Position numbers and translations under genes: made by a program | Source of the DNA: Deltaproteobacteria bacterium | GTDB lineage: Bacteria > Desulfobacterota > GWC2-55-46 > UBA9637 | Direction: 5' to 3' | Assembly (NCBI GenBank): GCA_016219285.1 | Contig: JACRNJ010000073.1 | Coordinates: forward strand, 1 to 42,343 | DNA length: 42,343 nt | Part shown: positions 33,309-42,343 of the stretch, in pieces | How positions within the stretch are numbered: the stretch's first letter is position 1 | Layout of the letters: every line of letters starts with the position of its first letter | Notes under the pieces: generated by a model | What the model was told of the DNA's origin: nothing | The model's database searches: none | What the model saw: only the letters and a program-made list of their open reading frames with translations

Positions 33309-33893
33309 ATGACATTAATTCCCATGGTAGTTGAACAGACAGGCCGCGGCGAGAGGGCATTTGACATCTATTCAAGACTCTTAAAGGACAGAATAATATT
33401 TTTGGGAACAGCCATTGACGATGATGTCGCAAATCTTGTGATTGCCCAGATGCTATTTCTGGAATCGGAAGACCCTGATAAGGAGATGCACATTTATATA
33501 AATTCGCCTGGCGGGATTGTAAGCGCAGGGCTTGCAATATATGATACTATGCAGTATGTTAAGCCGCCAGTATCAACAATCTGCATGGGCCAGGCCGCCA
33601 GTATGGGGGCCCTTCTTTTGGCAGGGGGAGCCGCCGGCAAGAGATCAGCCCTTCCACATTCCAGAATTTTGATACATCAGCCTCTTGGGGGAGCACAAGG
33701 GCAGGCAACAGATATAGGCATTCAGGCGCAAGAGATACTCCGTCTCAGGGAGGAGTTGAATCACATACTTGCTAAACATACCGGCCAGTCTGTGGAGAAA
33801 ATAGGCAGGGATACGGAAAGAGACTTTTTTATGACTGGCGAACAGGCAAGGAAATATGGTATAATTGATGCGGTGATAGAGAAGAGAAGGTAA
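33309..33893 (+). CDS. clpP: ATP-dependent Clp protease proteolytic subunit
   Basis: ClpP forms the tetradecameric serine-protease chamber. The 194-aa product has the catalytic Ser in [14 protein letters not shown], His in [10 protein letters not shown] and Asp in the DTERDFFM segment. The N-terminus [19 protein letters not shown] is typical for the mature form. GGAGG lies just before the ATG. It is followed by clpX in the same operon. Confidence 0.96.
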   Translation: MTLIPMVVEQTGRGERAFDIYSRLLKDRIIFLGTAIDDDVANLVIAQMLFLESEDPDKEMHIYINSPGGIVSAGLAIYDTMQYVKPPVSTICMGQAASMGALLLAGGAAGKRSALPHSRILIHQPLGGAQGQATDIGIQAQEILRLREELNHILAKHTGQSVEKIGRDTERDFFMTGEQARKYGIIDAVIEKRR

Positions 33894-33895
33894 AA

Positions 33896-33960
33896 AGTTG
33901 TAAGATGCAAGTTGCAGGTTACAAGTAAAAACTTGAATCTTGAAACTTGCAACTGTTGTT
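33896..33960. repeat. Heptamer inverted-repeat element between clpP and clpX
   Basis: Left words GTAAGAT, GCAAGTT, GCAGGTT, ACAAGTA; right ACTTGAA, TCTTGAA, ACTTGCA, ACTGTTG. The same GCAAGAT-type words follow kdsA in a single arm. GGGGG of clpX follows. Confidence 0.8.
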
Positions 33961-33973
33961 AAGCGGGGGTTTT

Positions 33974-35236
33974 ATGGCAGACAAAAAGAGAGGAAACGAC
34001 GGTTTGCGCTGTTCGTTTTGCGGCAAAAACCAGGCTGAGGTGAAAAAGCTTATCGCCGGTCCGATGGTATATATATGCGATAGCTGCGTAGAACTCTGCA
34101 ATGATATAATTGCTGAAGAGTATGAAAAAGATGAGATAACTCATGACAGGGAAATGACGGTTCCAAAGCCTGCTGATATTAAGAAGATACTGGATGAGTA
34201 TGTTGTTGGGCAGGAACGGGCAAAAAAGATATTGTCTGTTGCAGTTCATAATCATTATAAAAGGATTGAGAGCAAGGAAAAGAAGTTTAATATGGGAGGG
34301 GTTGAGCTTCAGAAAAGCAATATACTCCTGCTAGGTCCGACAGGTTCAGGCAAGACGCTTCTTGCGCAGACGCTTGCAAAGATACTGAATGTTCCATTTA
34401 CCATAGCCGATGCCACAACATTAACAGAAGCTGGATATGTAGGCGAAGATGTTGAAAATATAATTTTAAACCTGCTGCAGAACTCAAATTATGAGATAGA
34501 TAAATGCCAGAAAGGTATTGTATATATAGATGAGATAGACAAGATATCAAGAAAATCTGACAGCCCTTCTATTACAAGGGATGTCTCAGGCGAAGGGGTT
34601 CAGCAGGCTCTTTTAAAGATAATTGAAGGCACTATTGCAAATGTCCCTCCAAAAGGGGGGAGGAAGCACCCTCAGCAGGAATTTCTGCAGGTTGACACTA
34701 CAAATATCCTTTTTATATGCGGCGGCGCCTTTGCCGGATTGGAAAATATCATTCAGCAGAGGATAGGCAAGAAGACCCTGGGTTTTGGCGCAGAGGTAAA
34801 AAGGAAGACGGAAAGAAATATAAATGAACTCCTGTGCGAGATTCAACCTGAAGATTTGCTGAAATACGGTTTGATACCTGAATTTGTGGGAAGGCTGCCT
34901 GTTGTTGCTGTTCTGGATGAATTGGACGAGAATGTCCTTGTAAAGATACTTACGGAGCCGCGCAACGCCCTTGTCAAGCAGTATCAGAAACTTTTCGAAT
35001 TTGAGAATGTCAAACTTAAATTCACGGACAGCGCAGTTGCTGCGGTTGCCAGAGAGGCAATGAAGAGGAAAACAGGCGCAAGGGGGCTGAGGGCCATTCT
35101 TGAAAATGCCATGCTGGATGTGATGTATGAAATGCCTTCACAGATTAATATAAGAGAATGCCTTGTTAATGAGGATGTGATACTGGGCAAGGGGAATCCG
35201 ATAATGGTTTATGAGAAGAAGGCGGAATCAGCATGA
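33974..35236 (+). CDS. clpX: ATP-dependent Clp protease ATP-binding subunit ClpX
   Basis: ClpX unfolds substrates for ClpP. The ATG at 33974 after GCGGGGGT gives 420 aa; the track's extension comes from the repeat. The zinc-binding domain is [18 protein letters not shown]...CDSCVELC (residues 15-48), Walker A is GPTGSGKT, the pore loop is in the [18 protein letters not shown] region, and Walker B is IVYIDEIDK. The IGF-type ClpP-binding loop appears as LGFGAEV. It lies between clpP and lon. Confidence 0.96.
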   Translation: MADKKRGNDGLRCSFCGKNQAEVKKLIAGPMVYICDSCVELCNDIIAEEYEKDEITHDREMTVPKPADIKKILDEYVVGQERAKKILSVAVHNHYKRIESKEKKFNMGGVELQKSNILLLGPTGSGKTLLAQTLAKILNVPFTIADATTLTEAGYVGEDVENIILNLLQNSNYEIDKCQKGIVYIDEIDKISRKSDSPSITRDVSGEGVQQALLKIIEGTIANVPPKGGRKHPQQEFLQVDTTNILFICGGAFAGLENIIQQRIGKKTLGFGAEVKRKTERNINELLCEIQPEDLLKYGLIPEFVGRLPVVAVLDELDENVLVKILTEPRNALVKQYQKLFEFENVKLKFTDSAVAAVAREAMKRKTGARGLRAILENAMLDVMYEMPSQINIRECLVNEDVILGKGNPIMVYEKKAESA

Positions 35237-35306
35237 CGATTTACGAATTGCGATTTACGAATTACGATTTAAAATCTAAAATCATAAATCTAAAATCGTA
35301 AATCAA
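35236..35306. repeat. Heptamer inverted-repeat element upstream of lon
   Basis: Left words GATTTAC, GAATTGC, GATTTAC, GAATTAC, GATTTAA; right AATCTAA, AATCATA, AATCTAA, AATCGTA, AATCAAA. Bases 35256-35296 are identical over 41 nt to 2501-2541 upstream of rplB. CGAGGTGA of lon follows. Confidence 0.87.
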
Positions 35307-35321
35307 ATAACGAGGTGACCA

Positions 35322-37766
35322 ATGTTCTTTAAAGACAATAAAGATATGCCTGAAAAAGTACAAGAATTATCCGTTCCGCTCATACCGTTGCGGGATATCG
35401 TAATATTTCCGTATATGGTTGTGCCGCTTTTTGTAGGCAGGGATAAGTCTATAAAAGCGTTGGAGCTTGCCATGTCCCAGAATAAGAATGTCCTTCTGGC
35501 GGCGCAGAAAAAGGCAAAGACCGACGAACCTTTGCCCGATGACATATATAAGATCGGCACCATGGGAAATATATTGCAGCTTTTAAAGCTGCCTGACGGA
35601 AGTGTAAAGGTGCTTGTAGAGGGGAAGAAAAGGGCGCAGATAAAAGAATTTCTCCCATCTAATGAATGTTTCATGGTCAAGGCTTTTGAGATAGATGAGG
35701 AGGTAGAGGAGACTGTTGAGACAGAGGCGCTTATTCGTAATGTTATTAAGGCCTTTGAGGTATATGTAAAGCTGAACAAAAAGATACCCCCCGAGATGGT
35801 AATGTCGGTATCTTCTATTGACGATCCGGGCAGGCTTGCGGATATCATAGCCAGTCATCTCATAATAAAACTCCATGATAAACAGGCAATTCTGGAGCTT
35901 ATAAATGCTGCACACAGACTTGAGAGGCTATATGGTTTTATGGAGGGTGAAATAGAGATACTTGAGGCTGAGCAGAGGATAAGGCAACGTGTCAAAAAGC
36001 AGATGGAGAAGACACAGAAAGAATATTATTTGAGCGAGCAGATGAAGGCTATCCAGAAAGAGCTTGGAGAGAAGGATGAATTTAAGAGCGAACTTCATGA
36101 ACTGGAAGAACGGATTAAAAATAAGAAGATGAGCAAAGAGGCTGCCAAGAAGGCGAAACAGGAATTTAAAAAACTTAAACTCATGGCGCCCATGGCTGCT
36201 GAGGCTACTGTGGTGAGAAACTATCTTGACTGGCTTTTATCCCTGCCATGGGCAGAGGTGACAGAAGAGAAAAAGGACATCAATGAAGCGGAAAAGTGCC
36301 TTGAAGAGGATCATTATGGTTTAAAACAGGTCAAGGAAAGAATTGTAGAGCACCTTGCCGTCCACGGTCTTGTAGAGGAGATGAAAGGGCCGATATTGTG
36401 CCTTGTAGGTCCTCCGGGGGTTGGAAAAACCTCGCTGGCCAAATCCGTTGCAAGGGCAACAAATAGAAAATTTGTCCGCTTATCGCTTGGAGGGGTAAGG
36501 GATGAGGCGGAGATAAGAGGACACAGGCGCACTTATATAGGCTCTATGCCTGGTAAAATAATCCAGTCTTTAAAAAAGGCAGGCGCAAACAATCCTGTTT
36601 TTTTATTGGATGAAGTTGACAAGATGTCTACAGATTTCAGAGGCGACCCAGCGTCAGCGCTGCTGGAGGTTTTGGATCCTGAGCAGAATCATTCTTTTAA
36701 CGATCACTATCTGGATTGCGACTACGACCTTTCAAAGGTGATGTTTATAACCACGGCCAACAGCCTTCAGGGAATTCCATACCCGTTGCTTGATAGGATG
36801 GAAATAATAAGAATAACCGGTTATACAGAGATGGAAAAGGCAAACATAGGCCGCAGGTTTCTTATCCCGAAACAGGTGAAGGCGCACGGCCTTTCTGATA
36901 AAAATCTTGAGGTTCCGGATGCTGCACTATTAACTATTATAAGAAAGTATACACGGGAGGCAGGTGTAAGAAATTTAGAGAGGGAGATTGCCTCCATATG
37001 CAGAAAGACTGCAAAGGAGGTTCTTAAAAAGGGCAAGGATATAAGCATAAAAATAGCTGCAAAGAGTTTGTCTAAATATCTTGGCATACCAAAGTATCGT
37101 TATGGCAGGATTGAGGAAAAAGACGAGATAGGGGTTTCAACCGGTCTGGCATGGACAGAGACCGGCGGCGAGCTTTTGTCAATAGAGGTAACCGTGGTGA
37201 CTGGTACAGGCAAGCTGACTGTAACTGGTAAACTTGGCGATGTGATGCAAGAATCTGCCCAGGCGGCGCTTACCTATATCCGTTCCAGGGCTGATTTTTT
37301 GGGTATAGATAAGGATTTCTACCAGAAGATTGATATACATATACATGTGCCTGAAGGCGCTATACCCAAAGATGGGCCATCGGCCGGTATTGCCATAGCA
37401 ACTGCGATTGCATCAAGCATTATGAAGGTTCCAGTAAGAAAGGATGTTGCCATGACAGGCGAGATTACCCTTCGTGGAAAGGTTCTGCCTATCGGCGGTT
37501 TGAAAGAAAAGATACTTGCTGCGCACAGAGGCATGATACCCAAAGTTCTTGTGCCAAAGGAGAACGAAAAGGATATAAAGGAAATCCCTGCCGTCATATT
37601 GAAAAAAGTTGGCATCTCTTTTGTAGAGCATATGGATGACGTGCTTAAGGCTTCTCTTGTTTTGGAAAAACCAGAAGAGATATTCAAAAAGGCTCAGGAA
37701 AAGGATATATATCAAAAACAAGGCATGCCAGACACAGCGCCAAACGACGGAATTATTACCCACTGA
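35322..37766 (+). CDS. lon: ATP-dependent Lon protease
   Basis: A cytoplasmic AAA+ protease degrading misfolded and regulatory proteins. Of its 814 aa, the N-terminal LON domain begins around [20 protein letters not shown], Walker A is GPPGVGKT, Walker [10 protein letters not shown], and the protease domain has the catalytic Ser in [10 protein letters not shown] and the Lys in [14 protein letters not shown]. The ribosome-binding site GAGGTGA is seven bases upstream. It ends in a rho-independent terminator, closing the tig-clpPX-lon cluster. Confidence 0.96.
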   Translation: MFFKDNKDMPEKVQELSVPLIPLRDIVIFPYMVVPLFVGRDKSIKALELAMSQNKNVLLAAQKKAKTDEPLPDDIYKIGTMGNILQLLKLPDGSVKVLVEGKKRAQIKEFLPSNECFMVKAFEIDEEVEETVETEALIRNVIKAFEVYVKLNKKIPPEMVMSVSSIDDPGRLADIIASHLIIKLHDKQAILELINAAHRLERLYGFMEGEIEILEAEQRIRQRVKKQMEKTQKEYYLSEQMKAIQKELGEKDEFKSELHELEERIKNKKMSKEAAKKAKQEFKKLKLMAPMAAEATVVRNYLDWLLSLPWAEVTEEKKDINEAEKCLEEDHYGLKQVKERIVEHLAVHGLVEEMKGPILCLVGPPGVGKTSLAKSVARATNRKFVRLSLGGVRDEAEIRGHRRTYIGSMPGKIIQSLKKAGANNPVFLLDEVDKMSTDFRGDPASALLEVLDPEQNHSFNDHYLDCDYDLSKVMFITTANSLQGIPYPLLDRMEIIRITGYTEMEKANIGRRFLIPKQVKAHGLSDKNLEVPDAALLTIIRKYTREAGVRNLEREIASICRKTAKEVLKKGKDISIKIAAKSLSKYLGIPKYRYGRIEEKDEIGVSTGLAWTETGGELLSIEVTVVTGTGKLTVTGKLGDVMQESAQAALTYIRSRADFLGIDKDFYQKIDIHIHVPEGAIPKDGPSAGIAIATAIASSIMKVPVRKDVAMTGEITLRGKVLPIGGLKEKILAAHRGMIPKVLVPKENEKDIKEIPAVILKKVGISFVEHMDDVLKASLVLEKPEEIFKKAQEKDIYQKQGMPDTAPNDGIITH

Positions 37767-37803
37767 AAGAGCGGGGATGCATTAAAATGCGTCTCTGCTC
37801 TTT
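37766..37803 (+). terminator. Rho-independent terminator after lon
   Basis: AAAGAGCGGGGATGCAT and ATGCGTCTCTGCTCTTT form a 17-bp stem (with G.U pairs) around TAAA, followed by a T-rich stretch. It begins in the lon stop codon. Confidence 0.85.
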
Positions 37804-37901
37804 ATCTTAATTTTAGACTTGTATCTAATCTCTTATTGTGTATTGTGTGCATGGGCAGAGCGCTTATCACAGACCATTTAACCCCGTTCTTCACACTATC
37901 C

Positions 37902-38324
37902 ATGAAAAAACCTAAAAATCCCATCCCTGCTGTTGATATAATTATAGAGCTTAAACATAGAGGTATTGTGCTTATACAAAGGGAAAACCCGCCATTAGGT
38001 TGGGCTATTCCGGGTGGTTTTGTGGATTATGGAGAAACGCTTGAGCATGCGGCTGAAAGAGAGGCATTGGAAGAGACATGTTTAAAAGTAAGACTAAAAT
38101 TTCAGTTTCACTCCTATTCTGACCCGAAAAGAGATAATAGAGTTCATACAATTTCTACAGTATTTGTTGCAGAGGCAGATGGTATGCCGCAGGCAAGGGA
38201 TGATGCGAAAGGGATTGGCGTTTTTAAAAAGGATAATCTGCCGCAGCCTCTGGTTTTTGACCATTGTAAGATACTTGAAGATTATTTCAGATGGAAGCAG
38301 GGAGGATATGGTGTTTTTCATTGA
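37902..38324 (+). CDS. Nudix hydrolase
   Basis: The Nudix box [23 protein letters not shown] matches the Gx5Ex7REUxEExGU consensus, with Cys at the last Gly position region. The family hydrolyses nucleoside diphosphates linked to other groups; the segment [21 protein letters not shown] suggests the ADP-ribose or NADH-pyrophosphatase-like group, but the substrate is not certain. I use ATG 37902 ([21 protein letters not shown], 140 aa); ATG 37851 would add 17 residues. Neither has a clear ribosome-binding site. Separated from lon by a terminator, so it has its own promoter or readthrough. Confidence 0.85.
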   Translation: MKKPKNPIPAVDIIIELKHRGIVLIQRENPPLGWAIPGGFVDYGETLEHAAEREALEETCLKVRLKFQFHSYSDPKRDNRVHTISTVFVAEADGMPQARDDAKGIGVFKKDNLPQPLVFDHCKILEDYFRWKQGGYGVFH

Positions 38325-38370
38325 AACCTCCAATATTCCATGTTTTGCAGATTGACAGAGGTCTGACTGT

Positions 38371-38838
38371 GTGAAGTGCCCATTTTGCGCCTATATAGAA
38401 GATAAGGTTATAGATTCCAGGCTTTCCCATGACGGCGATGTAACGCGTCGCCGCAGGGAATGTCTGAAATGCGGAAAACGTTTTACCACATATGAGAGGG
38501 TGGAAGAGGCATTGCCGTTTGTTATAAAAAAGGACGGGAGGCGGGAGCTCTTTGATAGGACAAAGATATTAAACGGCATCAAACGGGCGTGTGAGAAAAG
38601 GCCTGTGGGGATTGAAGCCATAGAAAAGATTGTTGATAAAATTGAAAAGATATTTATAGAAGCAGGCGAAAGGGAGATACAAAGTTCTGCTATAGGGGCT
38701 GCGGTAATGGAGGAGCTTAAAAATCTTGATGAAGTGGCATATGTCAGGTTCGCCTCTGTCTACAGAGAGTTTAGGGACATAAGCGAGTTTATGAAGGAGT
38801 TAAAGGGGTTGCTTGAGGTAAGCAAGAAGAAAAAATGA
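38371..38838 (+). CDS. nrdR: Transcriptional repressor NrdR
   Basis: NrdR is the ATP/dATP-sensing repressor of ribonucleotide reductase genes. The 155-aa product begins [20 protein letters not shown] at a GTG (38371) after AGAGG, with the second zinc knuckle [13 protein letters not shown]. The ATP-cone domain follows ([20 protein letters not shown]). The stop overlaps the ribD start (ATGA). nrdR-ribD is a conserved pair in many bacteria. Confidence 0.95.
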   Translation: MKCPFCAYIEDKVIDSRLSHDGDVTRRRRECLKCGKRFTTYERVEEALPFVIKKDGRRELFDRTKILNGIKRACEKRPVGIEAIEKIVDKIEKIFIEAGEREIQSSAIGAAVMEELKNLDEVAYVRFASVYREFRDISEFMKELKGLLEVSKKKK

Positions 38839-39965
38839 AATCGGAAATCGGAAATCGGAAATTGGAAATTATGAAAATCGCCCTTACCCTTGCCAAAAGA
38901 GGTATCGGCAAGACAAGCCCTAATCCGGCAGTAGGCGCTGTAATTGTAAAGGGCGGTAGAATTATAGGCAAGGGTTATCACAAAAAGGCAGGTCTTGCCC
39001 ATGCGGAGATAAATGCCTTGCTGAAGGCAGGTGCGAAGGCAAAAGGGGCAGATATGTATGTAACCCTTGAGCCGTGCAATCATTTTGGGAAAACCCCTCC
39101 CTGCACAGATGCTATAATAAAGGCAGGGATAAAAAGGGTTTTTATAGGCATGGAGGACCCTAATCCATTGATACAAGGAAATGGGGCAAGACAGTTACGG
39201 AACGCCGGGATAACAGTAGAGAGCAGGATATTAGAGGATAAATGTAAGGACATAAATGAAGCCTATATTAAATATATAACTGCAAAAATACCGTTTGTAA
39301 CATTGAAGCTTGCCTCAACCATTGACGGAAGGATTGCTACATGTACAGGAGAATCAAAATGGATTACAGGCCTAACGTCACGCATGTTTGTCCACAGGAT
39401 GAGGGCGAATGCCGATGCTGTTATGGTTGGTATTGGCACAATTTTAAAAGACAACCCTGAGCTTACAACACGGTTTGTTAAAGGCAAAGACCCTGTAAAA
39501 ATAGTTGTTGACAGCAAATTGAGGATACCGCCTGGCGCAAGGGTTTTAAACTCAGGGGAAGGCGGTATAATTGTAGCGACGACGAAAGAAAGAAGTCAGA
39601 GGTCAGAAGTTAGAAGTCAGAAGGAAAAAAGGATAAAATCTTTACAGGCAAAAGGGGTGGATATTTTGCTGCTTCCATCACAAAACGGAGTGGTAGATTT
39701 GAAGGCTCTTATGAGAGAACTTGGTAAAAGAGAAATAACCAGCCTTATTATAGAAGGAGGCTCAACCCTTGCAGCATCAGCTATTAAGCAAGGTATTATT
39801 GATAAGGCTACAATATTTACGGCGCCAAAGATTCTTGGAAAAGAGGGCTTGCCAATGATAGGAGATCTTGCTATAAGAAGACTTAAACATGCTATCCGCT
39901 TAAGCAGGTTTGAATGCAAGAGGCTTGGAGAGGATATATTGGTGCAGGGATATTTGAAAAAGTGA
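38835..39965 (+). CDS. ribD: Bifunctional riboflavin deaminase/reductase
   Basis: Catalyses deamination and then side-chain reduction of the pyrimidine intermediate in riboflavin synthesis. Deaminase zinc site: HAEINAL and [12 protein letters not shown]. Reductase domain from about residue 152 ([31 protein letters not shown]). The 376-aa form begins inside a 35-nt heptamer array, giving the N-terminal extension [12 protein letters not shown] before [11 protein letters not shown]; the second ATG at 38871 fits the family start better but lacks a binding site. A second array inserts residues about 253-264. Both enzyme domains are otherwise complete. Confidence 0.94.
   Translation: MKSEIGNRKLEIMKIALTLAKRGIGKTSPNPAVGAVIVKGGRIIGKGYHKKAGLAHAEINALLKAGAKAKGADMYVTLEPCNHFGKTPPCTDAIIKAGIKRVFIGMEDPNPLIQGNGARQLRNAGITVESRILEDKCKDINEAYIKYITAKIPFVTLKLASTIDGRIATCTGESKWITGLTSRMFVHRMRANADAVMVGIGTILKDNPELTTRFVKGKDPVKIVVDSKLRIPPGARVLNSGEGGIIVATTKERSQRSEVRSQKEKRIKSLQAKGVDILLLPSQNGVVDLKALMRELGKREITSLIIEGGSTLAASAIKQGIIDKATIFTAPKILGKEGLPMIGDLAIRRLKHAIRLSRFECKRLGEDILVQGYLKK
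38837..38871 (+). repeat. Five-heptamer array at the ribD 5' end
   Basis: GAAATCG three times, GAAATTG, GAAATTA: 35 nt lying exactly between the first ATG (overlapping the nrdR stop) and the second in-frame ATG of ribD. No opposite arm. Confidence 0.85.
39592..39626 (+). repeat. Five-heptamer array inside the ribD reductase domain
   Basis: GAAGTCA, GAGGTCA, GAAGTTA, GAAGTCA, GAAGGAA: 35 nt encoding [11 protein letters not shown]-type residues between IIVATTKE and [14 protein letters not shown]. Same word as in kdsB. Confidence 0.85.
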
Positions 39966-40041
39966 ATGTTAAAGTTTAGGTTAAGGTTAGGATTCCATGT
40001 TTATTTTTTGTCCTCAGCCTCAACCTTAGCCTTGACCCAAA
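39966..40041. repeat. Hexamer-type inverted-repeat element between ribD and ribE
   Basis: Left side GTTTAGGTTAAGGTTAGG; right side CCTCAGCCTCAACCTTAGCC and TTGACCC. The period is about 6 rather than 7. It ends just before the ribE ATG. Confidence 0.6.
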
Positions 40042-40045
40042 AACT

Positions 40046-40696
40046 ATGTTTACAGGCATAATACAGACTATTGGCAAAATAAAAGGATTTGACAAAAAAG
40101 GAGATTTTGCCGGGATAATTGTTGAACACAATGGAGGACTTTCCGAAGTAAACACAGGGGACAGTGTGGCAGTAGATGGTGTTTGTTTGACTGTCGTAGG
40201 ATTTTCTCCCTCTGTTTTAGAGGCGGATATCTCCAAAGAAACCCTTAATCTTACGACCCTTGGAAGAATGAAGAGCGGTGAGAAAGTTAATCTTGAAAAA
40301 GCCCTTACACCAGCAATGTCAATGGGGGGGCATTTTGTTACAGGCCATATAGACGGGGTTGGTTTTATTAAAAGGAAAGATATGGATGGCGAGTTTGCAA
40401 CATTGGACTTTGATGTCCCTGATGAATTGCAGGCGCAGATAGCCCAAAAGGGATCTATTGCAGTAGATGGCATAAGTCTTACAGTGACAGATATTATTCC
40501 CAATGGATTCAGGGTTGTTATTATCCCTCATACATTGAAAAACACTACATTAGCTGTCAAGAAGCAAGGAGATAAGGTTAATATAGAAACGGATGTCATT
40601 GCAAAATATGTGGGAAGATTTTTGTCAGTCAAGAAAAAAGGCATTGACGAAGCATTTTTAAGGGAGCATGGGTTTATAAAAAACCATGAATTGTGA
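40046..40696 (+). CDS. ribE: Riboflavin synthase alpha chain
   Basis: Dismutates two 6,7-dimethyl-8-ribityllumazine molecules to riboflavin. Of its 216 aa, the start MFTGIIQTIGKIKGF is diagnostic. Two lumazine-binding repeats are seen: GDSVAVDGVCLTVVGFSPSV with MGGHFVTGHIDGVG (about 30-110), and GSIAVDGISLTVTDIIPNGF (about 135-200). No ribosome-binding site is close to the ATG; a hexamer repeat lies between it and ribD. Downstream ribBA/ribH genes are not in the window. Confidence 0.94.
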   Translation: MFTGIIQTIGKIKGFDKKGDFAGIIVEHNGGLSEVNTGDSVAVDGVCLTVVGFSPSVLEADISKETLNLTTLGRMKSGEKVNLEKALTPAMSMGGHFVTGHIDGVGFIKRKDMDGEFATLDFDVPDELQAQIAQKGSIAVDGISLTVTDIIPNGFRVVIIPHTLKNTTLAVKKQGDKVNIETDVIAKYVGRFLSVKKKGIDEAFLREHGFIKNHEL

Positions 40697-40794
40697 CAGT
40701 TCAGTAAATTGAAAACATCTTCATTAAAACGGAATAGATTAAAATGCCTGCTGGGTAAAACAATCAACCCAAAGGATTTAAGCCTCTTCCTCAT

Positions 40795-42099
40795 TTACAC
40801 CTTGTTTCCTTGCTTTAAATCTTTGTCAAAATACTGGTTCACATTGTCAAGGGCGCAGAAACTCCCGCACATGGTGCATGTGTCAGGTTCTTCCGGGTAT
40901 CGGCTGTTTCTGATTTCCTGCGCCCGCCCGCCAAAAAAGCCGTGCTTTTGCTGGTCATCCCATCGCAAGTCCCTCCGCGCCTTTGCCATGTCCATGTCTC
41001 TATCCTTTGAGCCAAGTTTTACCATATCGCCGACATGCGCGGCAATCCGCGCTGCGCGCACTCCTTCAATCACATCTTCTTTATTTGGAAGCGCAAGATG
41101 TTCAGCCGGGGTCACATAGCATATCAGATCGGCGCCGTATCTCGCGGCCTGCGCTGCGCCTATTGCGGCAGAGATATGGTCGTAGCCTGCGGCAATATCA
41201 GTTGTAAGCGGGCCAAGCACATAAAACGGCGCATCGCTGCTCATCCTTTTCTGCAATTTTACATTCGCCTCAATATCATCAAGCGGGAGATGTCCCGGCC
41301 CTTCGCACATCATCTGGCAGCCCATATTTTGCCCGATTTCTGCAAGCTCGCAGTTTATAAGCAGTTCCTGAACCTGCGCCCTGTCCAAACTGTCATGAAC
41401 AGCGCCTGCGCGAAGGCCGTTTCCCAAGCTTAATACGCAGTCATACTTTTTCAGGATTTCAATAACCCTGTCAAATTTTTCATAAAGGGGGTTTTCCCTG
41501 TTATTCTTGAGCATCCAGCCGACCATGTATGAACCGCCGCGGGATACAAGCCCTCCGTAGCGGTAGCCCTGTTTTTTCAGTCTTTCAATAGTCAATCTGT
41601 TTATCCCGCAATGAACAGCCATAAACGAAATGCCGTCAGCGCACTGCCTTTCCAGAACATCAAAGAGAAGTTCCTCTGTAAGTTTATTCGGGTCGTGGTA
41701 TTTTTTTATTGCCTCTGCAAATGCCTGATAAAGAGGGACGCTCCCCACAGACAGGTTTGTTGCTGCCAAAACCTCTTTTCTTATTGCATCCAAATCCCCG
41801 CCAACAGAAAGTTCCATGAGCGTGTCTGCGCCAGCATCCTCCGCTGCAATCGCCTTTTCAATCTCTGCCTTCACATCAACAATGTCAGATGATGTGCCGA
41901 TAGAGGCATTTACCTTTGTCCTTAGGCCTTTGCCGATGCCCACCAGCCTTGCCTTGCGATTGGTGTTGTTGGGAATAACCATCTGGCCGTATGCAATCAT
42001 ATCCCTTATATATTCCGGCGGCTTGCCTTCTGACACGGCGACCTCCTTAATCTCTTTTGTGATGATGTCTTTCCTTGCTGATTCAATCTGTGTTGGCAT
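40795..42099 (-). CDS. thiC: ThiC-family radical SAM enzyme (phosphomethylpyrimidine synthase or BzaF-like)
   Basis: ThiC converts aminoimidazole ribotide to the HMP-phosphate of thiamine. This 434-aa protein has RKARLVGIGKGLRTKVNASIG, NLSVGSVPLYQAF, VSRGGSYMVGWM and CEGPGHLPLDDI. The C-terminal iron-sulfur motif is CTMCGSFC (CX2CX3C), one residue shorter than CX2CX4C of the long E. coli-type enzymes. This short form is shared with anaerobe ThiC and with BzaF, which makes 5-hydroxybenzimidazole for cobamides; the sequence alone does not settle which. AGAGGAGA precedes the ATG. No TPP riboswitch was found upstream. Confidence 0.85.
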   Translation of the reverse strand: MPTQIESARKDIITKEIKEVAVSEGKPPEYIRDMIAYGQMVIPNNTNRKARLVGIGKGLRTKVNASIGTSSDIVDVKAEIEKAIAAEDAGADTLMELSVGGDLDAIRKEVLAATNLSVGSVPLYQAFAEAIKKYHDPNKLTEELLFDVLERQCADGISFMAVHCGINRLTIERLKKQGYRYGGLVSRGGSYMVGWMLKNNRENPLYEKFDRVIEILKKYDCVLSLGNGLRAGAVHDSLDRAQVQELLINCELAEIGQNMGCQMMCEGPGHLPLDDIEANVKLQKRMSSDAPFYVLGPLTTDIAAGYDHISAAIGAAQAARYGADLICYVTPAEHLALPNKEDVIEGVRAARIAAHVGDMVKLGSKDRDMDMAKARRDLRWDDQQKHGFFGGRAQEIRNSRYPEEPDTCTMCGSFCALDNVNQYFDKDLKQGNKV

Positions 42100-42187
42100 T
42101 AAATTCTCCTCTCTAATTATACAAGTGTAGGCAAATGATACTATAACAAGTGGAGATTACAAAACAAAAAATGGTTTTTGGTCAATC

Positions 42188-42206
42188 TTTTTTTTTGGGG
42201 GGGGGG
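42188..42206. repeat. T9-G10 homopolymer run
   Basis: Nine T followed directly by ten G, between thiC and the transposase remnant, next to the probable insertion-sequence end GGGTAATGTCAATACC. It may be genuine, hypervariable, or an assembly artefact. Confidence 0.7.
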
Positions 42207-42211
42207 TAATG

Positions 42212-42343
42212 TCAATACCTATGTGTAAATTCATTCAGAGGGTTATTCTCCCAGTTGACATTCAAATAGTGAAAAACAGCAAAGACAATCCTTTCAACAC
42301 TCTCCCTATTGGTAAACACCCCTATAGGCCGTGTCCTTCGTCT
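42212..42343 (-). pseudogene. C-terminal fragment of an IS256/Mutator-type transposase
   Basis: The minus-strand frame from the right edge gives 43 residues and a TGA: it begins RRRTRPIGVFTNRESVER and continues IVFAVFHYLNVNWENN, then PLNEFTHRY. This matches the conserved end of Mutator-family transposases (R-x-R-x(2)-GxFxNxxSxxRI...W). The gene runs off the window, so whether it is intact cannot be said; I list it as partial. The insertion-sequence end probably lies at about 42200-42212. Confidence 0.6.

Noticed and set aside
35303-35848. 181-aa minus-strand ORF inside lon
   Set aside because: Shadow of lon with Ser/Phe-rich composition typical of antisense frames.
37836-37901. Long Nudix N-terminus from 37836
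   Set aside because: The start codon at 37836 has no ribosome-binding site and the extension matches nothing I recognise; ATG 37902 fits the domain start, though 37851 cannot be fully excluded.
42100-42211. TPP riboswitch upstream of thiC
   Set aside because: No CTGAGA or THI-box core was found on the minus strand between the transposase fragment and thiC.

Overview
The window is a chromosomal segment from an AT-rich (roughly 40 % GC by eye) Gram-negative bacterium. Diderm character is shown by kdsA/kdsB (lipopolysaccharide KDO), an outer-membrane porin, and a cytochrome b complex protein. The gene order tuf-S10-spc-alpha with secY-adk-map-infA-rpmJ inside, zinc-type S14/S4/L36, tig-clpP-clpX-lon, and nrdR-ribD-ribE points to a deltaproteobacterial-grade or Nitrospirota-like, probably uncultured lineage. 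No 16S gene is present, so this placement is inference.

Layout. 1-16731: end of tuf, then the S10, spc and alpha ribosomal operons without rpmD (L30), all on the + strand. 16839-20294: tRNA-Gly and an iron locus (fur, Fur-box-like site, feoB, DtxR-FeoA regulator). 20558-24552: a double universal-stress protein with a PCP_red-like tail, a secreted TPR protein, a b6-type cytochrome b with a C-terminal haem-c motif, and two unknown membrane proteins. 24692-27959: kdsB-pyrG-kdsA. 28127-29697: porin with its own promoter and a long leader. 29921-31026: membrane microproteins and a HicBA toxin-antitoxin pair. 31057-31800: tRNA-Leu and a four-helix-bundle (23S rRNA intervening-sequence protein type) gene inside an inverted repeat. 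31821-37766: tig, clpP, clpX, lon. 37902-40696: Nudix, nrdR, ribD, ribE. 40795-42343: thiC-like gene and a broken IS256/Mutator-type transposase on the minus strand.

The most striking content is not a gene. Nearly every gap in the ribosomal operon, and many gaps elsewhere, hold small elements made of four or five degenerate 7-nt words (often exactly 35 nt), a short core, and a second arm of 7-nt words that is the reverse complement of the first. Different loci use different words (GATTTAC/GAATTAC, GCAAAAT, CAGTTAT, AAAACTT and others). Two copies (upstream of rpsK and of tRNA-Gly) share the same core in opposite orientation, and two (upstream of rplB and of lon) share 41 identical bases, so the elements have been copied. 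Single 35-nt arms also sit in frame inside usp, kdsB, pyrG and ribD (twice). At rplB and rplR the element lies between the Shine-Dalgarno sequence and the start codon, and its hairpin would restore a normal 7-10 nt spacing. The four-helix-bundle gene is framed by the same kind of arms, which suggests, as a hypothesis only, that it is the autonomous form of the family.

A second dispersed family (GTAG...CTAC, about 53-76 nt, six loci) and several single large palindromes are also present. All calls were made by eye from sequence; no search or folding program was run.
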